Shown here: one piece after another, positions 8,579 to 16,900 of the stretch
How positions within the stretch are numbered: position 1 is the first letter of the stretch
Layout of the letters: the number at the start of each line of letters is the position of its first letter
DNA from: Pirellulaceae bacterium
GTDB lineage: Bacteria > Planctomycetota > Planctomycetia > Pirellulales > Pirellulaceae
Assembly (NCBI GenBank): GCA_013002105.1
Contig: JABDKS010000064.1
Span: 1 to 35,038, forward strand
Reading direction: 5' to 3'
DNA length: 35,038 bases
Made by a program: the position numbers and the translations under genes
The notes under the pieces: model-generated
Database searches by the model: none
Told to the model about the DNA's origin: nothing
What the model saw: the letters and a program-made list of their open reading frames with translations, nothing else

Positions 8579-10348
8579 ATGTCGACCTCAGTGCACGGAA
8601 AAACGGTTGCCAATATTCAACCCCGCAGCGTCGTTGGGGTGTCGGAAATCGCTCGCCGAATCACTCTTTGTCTTCTTCTGGGCATGGCGTGGTGTACTAG
8701 CGGTTCCGAGGTAAACGCCCAGCCGCCAGGCCAAGGCGGCACCGATGAATACGGCAGTAGTCAGGACGATTATGGGGGTGCCGATATGGAGATGGAAATG
8801 GAGATGGAAATGGAGATGGACTCCGGTGACGAGTATGGGTCTTCGTACGGCGGTCCGAGTTCACGATCGACTTCTCCATCTGGCCGTGCCGGTGGATCGG
8901 GCGACACTTCCAACGCGATGATGCAGAGCTACCAAACTTCATTGACCTCGCTGCTGGGGTCCCTGGATCTCGGGCCGCTGATGGCACCACCGGATCAATT
9001 TGGTCCGCCGGTTGACGCCGGCCCGGTCCTCGAAGGCCAGGCAAAGACGGCCTACACGTCTGGCAACTACCCGCTTGCCCTGCAGTTGTACTTTGCTCAT
9101 CTGGTCACGGAGTTCGACGGAGCCCGCGTGAATTTGCAAGCGGTCAAATACAGCAAGCTCTTGCGACGGCCTGTATGGCAAATTCGTTGGGGCGTTTCCT
9201 ATACCGTTCGCGGCGATGCAGGGGCGTCGGATCCCAATCCAATCCGTGCCGGCAAGTTGCCTAACATGCGCATGGCCCAACGCGGTGGCGGTGGGCAAGG
9301 TGATTTCGGTCAGGGTGATTTCGATCAGGGCGGCTTTGACCAAGGCGGCCAGGACCAAGAAATGGAGATGCAAATGCAAATGGAGATGGAGCAGGAGCAA
9401 GAAATGAGTATGGAAATGGAAATGGATATGGGTGGCGGACCCCAGCGTGGCACGGGGAATCGCGGACCAGGTGGATTTGGGGGTGGCAGCGCCGCACCGG
9501 CTCCGATTCAACGAACAATGCTCAGTTCGACCGCTAAAGAGGAAATGGACAAATACCTTGGCTTGGTCGCTGAACTGACCGCCGAGGAATTCGGTAGCCG
9601 ATATCGCCAAGGAGACTTTGGCCCCGCTCTCTGCACCGTTGCAGCGTCAGACCCGGTCGACGACGCGGTTGGCAACGCGCCGCGTGTGGGCGGAAATGCC
9701 GCGCCGGCATCCTTTGACTCCGCACGCGGCCCCGTGGACGACCTGCTAGCCGAAAGCCCCGAGACATTACCACTCTGGGCCCCCGGAATCATGTTTCTGG
9801 GACAGGGTGAATCAAAATCCATCGTTCAATCGGCAGCACGCGAGGGCATCGATTTGATTTTGCATTTCGATGTCGTGCTCAAATCAAACCGGAACAGCGA
9901 CGTACAAAATGTCTCCCGATGTCGCTTGCTCCACGTCGGCAGTGGAAAATCGCTGGCCGTATCCAAAGGAATCGATTCATTCGAGTTGGCTCAATTGGCG
10001 CGAGCCGGTCGGACGGACGAACGTAGTTACGTCACCGAAAAGCTGAGCGGACTGTTTCTGGTCATCGACCGTCAGGTGAAAACAACCGACATGCCAAAGC
10101 TGACCCCTGAAGTTGCCAAGCGACGGGTTGCAACCTTGCTGTCTGCCACCGGTCATCATCGACTTCCTGCATTGGCTGAAGTGAGACTGTACCAAGCGCA
10201 AGAATTGTTGCCGCCAGAGGATGTCGAAATGGCGTTCGATATCGTCGGTAGCCAGGACGGCCTGACACTCTTGCACGGAGCCCAAGAGGCGAAGTTGAAA
10301 ATTGCCCATGAGTGGGCACTGTCTTCACTCCCAAAATCTGGACGCTAG
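8579..10348 (+). CDS. secreted protein with Met-Glu repeats, unknown function
   Basis: I do not recognise a named family. The ATG at 8579 has AGGA about nine bases upstream and yields 589 residues with a signal peptide: ARRITLCLLLGMAW hydrophobic core and a likely cut after EVNA (residue 47). Two low-complexity blocks alternate Met and acidic/Gln residues: residues 70-80 are pure Met-Glu alternation, and residues about 261-288 mix EM, QM and DM pairs. The second block is preceded by Gly/Gln/Asp repeats of the type QGDFGQGDF. Between them lies a TPR-like segment, AKTAYTSGNYPLALQLYF (about 145-162). The C-terminal 250 residues look globular and lack a catalytic motif I can name. Dense Met clusters in exported proteins can bind soft metals such as copper(I); here that is a guess. 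Confidence 0.82.
   Translation: MSTSVHGKTVANIQPRSVVGVSEIARRITLCLLLGMAWCTSGSEVNAQPPGQGGTDEYGSSQDDYGGADMEMEMEMEMEMDSGDEYGSSYGGPSSRSTSPSGRAGGSGDTSNAMMQSYQTSLTSLLGSLDLGPLMAPPDQFGPPVDAGPVLEGQAKTAYTSGNYPLALQLYFAHLVTEFDGARVNLQAVKYSKLLRRPVWQIRWGVSYTVRGDAGASDPNPIRAGKLPNMRMAQRGGGGQGDFGQGDFDQGGFDQGGQDQEMEMQMQMEMEQEQEMSMEMEMDMGGGPQRGTGNRGPGGFGGGSAAPAPIQRTMLSSTAKEEMDKYLGLVAELTAEEFGSRYRQGDFGPALCTVAASDPVDDAVGNAPRVGGNAAPASFDSARGPVDDLLAESPETLPLWAPGIMFLGQGESKSIVQSAAREGIDLILHFDVVLKSNRNSDVQNVSRCRLLHVGSGKSLAVSKGIDSFELAQLARAGRTDERSYVTEKLSGLFLVIDRQVKTTDMPKLTPEVAKRRVATLLSATGHHRLPALAEVRLYQAQELLPPEDVEMAFDIVGSQDGLTLLHGAQEAKLKIAHEWALSSLPKSGR
8786..8820 (+). repeat. 12-bp coding tandem repeat encoding (Met-Glu)n
   Basis: The unit ATGGAGATGGAA occurs just under three times in a row, in frame, alternating GAG and GAA codons. 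It encodes the first Met-Glu block. The regular codon alternation points to expansion by replication slippage of a 12-bp unit. Confidence 0.85.
9359..9431 (+). repeat. second Met/acidic low-complexity coding block
   Basis: ATG codons alternate with GAG, GAA, CAA and AGT codons over about 73 bp. The pattern resembles the block at 8786-8820 but is more degenerate, with Gln, Ser and Asp replacing some Glu residues. It lies in the same gene. Confidence 0.8.
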
Positions 10349-10362
10349 ACGACCAGTTTTGG
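10331..10362 (+). terminator. possible stem-loop at the end of the Met-Glu gene
   Basis: CCAAAATCTGG (10331-10341) can pair with CCAGTTTTGG (10353-10362) with one bulged base, around an 11-nt loop containing the TAG stop. No clean T run follows, so termination by this hairpin is uncertain. Confidence 0.35.
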
Positions 10363-10373
10363 GTCGGATTTTG

Positions 10374-10517
10374 GCGTGCCCGTTCAAATGTGTGCCCGTT
10401 CAGCAGTGTGACCGTTCAATAGTGTGACCCGTCAAATGTGAGACCGTTCAGCAGTGTGACCGGTCAGCAGCATGTCTGTTGAACAGTCTGCTTGTTCTAC
10501 AGTGTGCTTGGTCAACA
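10374..10517. repeat. degenerate 16-bp tandem repeat, nine copies
   Basis: Nine head-to-tail units of exactly 16 bp start at 10374, 10390, 10406, 10422, 10438, 10454, 10470, 10486 and 10502. The consensus is GTGTGaCCGTTCAgCA. The central six copies differ by only a few bases each, while the first and the last three have diverged more (for example GCATGTCTGTTGAACA). There is no spacing between units, so this is not a CRISPR array. The period is not a multiple of three and no frame spans it, so it is non-coding. The function is unknown. Confidence 0.9.
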
Positions 10518-10675
10518 GCCTGCCGTCGCGGATTCACGACGCAATGCCGTTGACGCGATCCGCATTAGAACGTCGCACAGGAGGATGGCACGTCTGGCGT
10601 GACCGTACCGGCCCGAGTCGTGTTGCCCCTGTAATGGTTGATTGTGTGCCGCGGTCTGCCTCTTTCGCACCTACC

Positions 10676-10712
10676 GACGCAGAGTGCGTGACCTAGGGAC
10701 GCAGAGTGCGTG
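10676..10712. promoter_or_regulatory. paired palindromes, candidate operator
   Basis: The 15-bp string GACGCAGAGTGCGTG occurs at 10676-10690 and again, identical, at 10698-10712. Each holds the inverted repeat ACGCA-GAG-TGCGT. Centres are 22 bp apart, close to two DNA turns, so two dimeric proteins could bind the same face. The site lies about 254 bp before the giant protein gene at 10966. Regulation of that gene is inference. Confidence 0.5.
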
Positions 10713-10965
10713 CGGTATGACTTCAGCGTGAGCCTGTCCCGAGCAACTGTGCATCTTGGCGAGCGGTCGCGGTCGAGCCCGGCGGAAAGGTTCTCGGCAA
10801 ATTGTTGCTGCGATGCGAGCGACACGATTGGGTTGCAGATACAATTGTGTCCAAAACAATGCATCCGCTGAACGGAATTCTCAAACTGCCCGTTCCGCAG
10901 TCGCGTTTTTTTCTGATTGAATTGCCACGTCGCTATTCGTCCCACTCTCCAATGAGCTGAACAAC

Positions 10966-13900
10966 ATGGGTTTGCTTCGTAGCCGTCGCCGGGAAACGCG
11001 ACGCAGCGGTGGATATCGTTCGCATTCACGACGCCGTCGTTTTGTATCGTGTTTAGAACAGTTGGAAGCGAGACGGTTGCTGGCCGCCGAAGTCGAGCCG
11101 AACGACGATTTGGCAACAGCTACGGCTGTCGCAGCGGGCGATACACTCGAAGGCACGCTCAGCAGCGCAAGCGATGTTGATTACTTTGTCACGACGCTTG
11201 CATCGGGTGAACGGTTTATCGTCGATACGTTCAACGTCAATGCGCCGCTGTTTAGTCCGACGTTGCCACCAGCGATCGAAGTCTTTGACGGCATCGGTAA
11301 CTTGATCGATGTGACGACCGATGGCCGGGACATTGCTTTCGTCGCGCCAAGTGCTGGGAGCTATGCGATCCGGATTGCCGGACAAAACGCGTTTGGGCTG
11401 TTTGCGGGCGAATACGCGATGGCGACCACTCAGTCGGCGGCACCCGGTGATGCGGAATCCGAACCGAACAATGACAACGCGACAGCGAATACGGCACCGC
11501 TGGGTCGACCGTTTACCGGATCGATCCTGGATAACCGCGACATCGATCGCTTTGAACTCACTGCATCCCGCGGCGATGTGGTGGCGGTCGCATTTGCAGG
11601 CCTGCCTAGCTCGGCGCCCTTCGTGCGGCTCGTATCAGCGTCGGGGCAAGTGATCGCGACCGACACAAGTGGCTTGGGACTTGTCGCCGATGTGACGTCC
11701 GGCGAAACGTTGTATGTCGAAATCGCATCCAACGGAGCGACCGACGTCCTTCAGTATGTAGCCGTCATCAACAGGTTCTCCGATTCAACGGTGGTGGCTG
11801 AATCTGGCAGCGGGTTCGACGGTGCCGCCGAATTTGCGTCTGTCGAACGCAATGAAACGCTTGTTGGCGTGCTGGAAGACCTCAACGATGTTGATTTGTT
11901 TCGGTTCGAAGTCGATGACATCGAATTTTTGAATTTCGATTTGCAGCTTGCTGGTGGCGAACGAATCGTAGATTCGGGAAAAGAATTGCGTTTGTACAAC
12001 GCATTGGGGCAGTTGTTGGAGCGGTCGTCCAGCGGATCACTTAGTACCAATCGCACCGACGCACTGACACCCGGCACGCATTACATCGAAGTGTTGGCGA
12101 CCTCGCCGGTGGGGGCCGGTGCCTACGCATTGTCCTATTCGACGCGCAACGATTATTCACTCCAGCGTGACAATGCGCTGCACTATACAGATTTTGACAG
12201 TACCGACCCGTACCTGGGATTTGATCGCGTCGCAGCCTATGCGGACGCCGCGGGTATTCCGTTTTTTCACGCGATGCTGGATGCAAAGTACAAGCCATTC
12301 GAAGTCGAACTGACCCGTAACAAGCCAGTCGATGGCCAGGAACGCGTTGCGTCGGGCATCGGTGACTTCGGCGATATTGGGGCCGGTGGATTTGGTGGTG
12401 GTGGGCGGGGCATTCGGTCTAGCCAGGGCAACACCGTCAACAACGCACGTGAAATCAGCGTTTCCAATTTTCAATATTACGGAACAACGCTGGTCAGTCA
12501 CGAATTTGGGCACGCGACCGGACTGCCGCACGCGCGCGACCCGCAAGCATTTATGTCGTACGTCGGCACGACGGAGTTGCTGCCAGTCGGTGACGCCTAT
12601 GCGTTCGTGGGGACAGATTCACGCCGCCCGCAGAACAGCGTTTATGACGTTCGAAACTATCTCGACTGGGCGATGCAGCCGGGAGCCCAAGTTTACGCAC
12701 CGCCGATTGACACAGCCACCGCTTTGGCGGGCGTGCCGATCATGGACTTGATGCCGTATCTGCAAGAGATGACCGTGGATCACAAACCGGTTGAGTCACT
12801 GGCAACATCCGCGCGACCGTTTGACAGTGGGACAGGTGATTTCAACAACGATGGTCGCGCGGACGTCGTCGTTGCCTCGGAGATCGACAATCGGATTGAG
12901 ATCTACATGGCGGTCGCTGGCGGAGGTTTCGCTGCTCCGGTTGTGATTAATGCATCGGGAAATTTGGGTTGGTGGACTGACGCTATCGAGATCGGTGACC
13001 TTGATAACGATGGCGACGATGACTTGGTCGTCGCTAGCTATTTTGCAAGTCGAATGACGGTTTATCGCAGTAATGGTGATGGCACCTTTGCTGCTGGAGT
13101 TGACTTGGCACTGCCGCGTGCACCGCAAACGCTGGAGTCGGCCGACATTGATGCCGATGGTGATCTGGATTTGATCGCTGCCGGTGTGGGGTCCGATGCG
13201 TATCTGTTTACAAATGCTGGTGACGCCACGTTTACGAGCTCCGGATCGTTTGTCTCGGGTCCCAACACGTACTCGATCGCTAGCGGTGATTTTAATGGCG
13301 ACACGTTTACCGATTTTGCCGCGGCCAACGCGTCGTCGCAGGGCGTCAGTGTGGTGCTTGGAACGGCGGCGGGCGGATTCATTGCCCAGAGCGTCAACGC
13401 CACGTCTGAATCCCGCCCAGAAAGTCTTGTCGTTGCTGATTTTGATAACGATGGCGTGGACGACTTTGCGGTCGCGAATCGCGATGGACAGAATGTCGAT
13501 CTCTTCCTGAGTGTTGGAAATGGCACGTTCACTTTGGCCGAATCGTTTCCTCTTGGGATTGCGCCGCGCAAGATGGAGGCAGCAGATATTGACGGCGATG
13601 GAAATGTCGACCTGATGTTGTCAGGTCGGCAGTTCGCAGCGCAGGTTTTGCTTGGTCAAGCTGGCGGTAGTTTCAGTCGGCCGATCAGTCTTGAATCGGG
13701 CCGCAACGAATCATCCGTCAGCGCCGGCGATTTTGACAATGATGGTCAGTTGGAACTTGCGATCACATCGGTATTCTCTGACCACGTTTCTATTTTGGAT
13801 CAGGGGAGCGGTGACCTGCGAAATGATCGCGTCACGGTGTACGGATCGATTGCCGGGTCGGTCGACTTGGCTGGCGAAGTGGATCGTTTCAGCGTCGATG

Positions 13901-16900
13901 TGCAGGCAGGAGAACGTTATACGTTTGATATCGATGCGGCAGAGTTTCAGTATCCACTTGACGCGATCTTGTCCGTCTATGACGGGGCCGGTTCACTGAT
14001 CGCGAGCAACGATGATGCGAGAGATTTGAACTCCGGAATTCGTTCGGTCGACCCGTTCCTTGATTTGACATTTGCAAGTGCGCAAACGATCACGATCGAA
14101 GTGCGTGGTAAGCTTGCATCATCAGGGGACTATCGGCTGAAGGTGACGCCGGAGCGAGCCTTGGAGACGATTGCGCCGCGCGTGATCGCATCGGTTCCTG
14201 CCAACGGCGCAGCGATCAATGGAACGACTCAATTGGTGTTCTACTTTGATGGTTTGCTTGATCCCGACTCGTTGAGTGGTCAGTCGGTGATCGTCACTGG
14301 TGCCACCAGCGGCGTGGTCAATGGAACAGCCACCTTCAATCCATTCGAAGCATCGATGGTTTGGACGGCATCCAATCAGCTTGCTCCGGATGATTACACG
14401 GTTGAAATCATTGGTGATGTCGGTGGTGTCACCGATTTGCTTGGGAATCGCTTGGATGGGGAGATCGCTGCTGGTCATACTTTTCCGGATCTCAGCGGTG
14501 ACGGTGTTCCAGGTGGCAATTACATGACGTCGTTCACTGTCACGACCGCTGATACGTCAGCGGCCGTCGTGTCGAGTGCCGTGTATCGGCGAGACCCCTA
14601 CAACCGTGGGCAATTCCTTGTGCGACTCAATGACACTTTGTCCCACGTGGATGTCCATGCGACCACGTTCACGTTACGCGGTGCGGGGACGGACCAGGTA
14701 TTCGGCAGCGCGGACGATACATTGCAGGAGCTCGATCCTGTGTACGACAGCGTTCGCAACACCGGATCATCGCGACTTTATCTGTACAGTCGCGGGATAC
14801 CCGATTCAGATGCTTACCGAATCGACGCACAGGTGATCGATGGCGCCGGTAACCTGGTGACGCTTTCCGAGGAGGTTGCGGTGGGGCAGGTTGTGCCCGC
14901 CGGTTCGCTTTACGTTGATCAATCGTTGTCGACATCTGGTTTAACCGGGAGCTACGTCAACCAGAGCCTACGAGGTTATGCCGCGCAGGACGATTGGCGG
15001 CAAAGCCAGACGATTTCGGGGACACGTGTCGATCCGTTGATTCATTTTCGCACCGGTGATTTTGGCATTCGCTCGGATGTTGGCGTGACCGGCGGAGTCG
15101 ACGATACGAACTGGGATGATTTTTCGGTGCAATGGGATGGCTGGATCGACGTACCGGTCGACGGAGCGAGATTGCAAACAATCAGTGACGACGGCAGTCG
15201 GTTTTGGATCGACGTCAATCAAGATGGAACCTTCGATTCTGGTCCTGGAGAGTTCGTAAATAATGGATGGGGCAATGGACAAGGATTCGAACCGAGTGGC
15301 TTGTCCGCATCGCTGCCTGCGGGCGTGTATCAGATCCGTGTTCAGTTCGAGGAAGGAACCGGTGGCTTGGGGATGGATCTTCAGTGGGTCATCCCTGGGC
15401 AACCGCTAGCGACTGATGGTTTTATACACGGGCCATCGGTTACCGATGTGTCGATTCGCTCAGGTCAGCAAATCGACTCCAACTCACCCAACTTTGTCAG
15501 CGTCACTTTCAGTTCATCGATTGATCCAGCGACATTGACGCCAGATACGATCAGTCTGCGACGTAGTGATACGTCGACATTCTTTGATGGTGACGACCAG
15601 ATCATGATGGATACCGACGGGGTCATCGGTTGGGATGCATCGAACCAGCAGGCGACGATCGCATTCAATCAGCCATTAAAAAACGGGTTTTATTTGCTGG
15701 AATTGGATGGCGATATTGGCGGGATCGCCAATCGCGCCGGGCACCTGTTGGACGGTGAGTTTTTGTCGAGCGTCGTGATCGGCAATGACGATCCATTCAT
15801 TTGGGAAAACACGCCTTCGGGCAACGGTGTCCAAGGCGGCGATTACCGAACTACGTTTGTGGTTTCTCAGCCACAGTTGTCTGTCAAGATCGCTGATGCC
15901 TCGATCAGTGAACTCGATGGTCGGACCAACGCCGTGATCACGCGTAACTTTGCCGACCTGTCGAATCCACTGACGGTGACGATTGACATTTCGGATTTGA
16001 CCGAACTCAACGCCGTCCGAACCGTTACCATTCCCGCCGGGCAAGCTTCGGTTCCGATCGTACTGATGGCTGTCGATGATTCGTTGCTTGACGGAGATCA
16101 AAGCGTCACTGTGTCTGCGACAGCCGCGGGGATCACCGGCGGCGACGCGTCCGTGATTGTCACCGACTACGAGACATTGAACATCGATGTCGTGCTCCCT
16201 GAGATCAGCGAGAAAGGAGGTGTGACCGAATTGATTATTTCTCGCTTGGACACGCGGGGCGGATTGACCGTCAATATTCTCAATGACCGCACCGACAAGG
16301 CAGCCATTGTCAGCGAGGTGTTCTTAGCCAATGGCCAATCGTCAATCACCGTTCCCATCACGGGCGTGGACAATTCCTTGCTCGATGGCACTCAGACAGT
16401 GACACTCACGACTGTCAGCGTTGGAATGGTGGACGCATCGACGACGTTTTCGGTGACGGATTTTGAAGAGTTAGTGCTGGAGATCGTCCAGGATTCGATC
16501 AGCGAGAACGGCGGTGTCGCGAATGCGACGCTGACGCGGACTGACCCGAACGGGCAAGCTTTCGCAAGTCTTTCAGTCGATCTACCCGGTCAAGTTTCGT
16601 TTCCGCAGAATGTTCAGTTTCAAAACGGTCAGTTGCGATCGAATCCCTTCCAGATTTCGGCCCTGGACAATGATCTTGTCGATCTGACGCGGTCGGTCAC
16701 TTTCACTGCGACAGCAATTGGTTACCAAGATGCGACCGATACGCTCGAAATTACCGATCACGAACAGTTGGAGATCCAGATCAACGAGTCGACGTTGTCT
16801 GAGTTTGGTGGTTCAACGACTGCCCGAGTGATACGCACGGATGCATCGAATGACTTAACGGTTCAAATCGTGACCGATTCGAGTCAACTAACAATGCTCG

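Larger units (their letters stand above)
10349..10965. other. 617-bp intergenic region with repeats
   Basis: No gene is supported here. Short frames on both strands have arbitrary composition, and one minus-strand frame (10565-11116) merely runs into the next gene. The region holds a 16-bp tandem repeat array (10374-10517) and a pair of tandem palindromes (10676-10712), both listed separately. The rest (10713-10965) shows no clear promoter; a TACAAT at 10840 lacks a matching -35 box. Confidence 0.6.

Noticed and set aside
8939..9610. 223-codon minus-strand frame opposite the Met-Glu protein
   Set aside because: Its His/Phe/Leu repeats (HFHFHTHF, LHLHLHLH) are just the complement of the Met-Glu coding repeats.
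10374..10517. CRISPR array
   Set aside because: Units of 16 bp are contiguous with no unique spacers, no cas genes are nearby, and the unit is too short.
10472..11116. Small genes in the 10349-10965 gap
   Set aside because: Frames on both strands run through repeat or palindrome sequence or into the giant gene, with no domain pattern.
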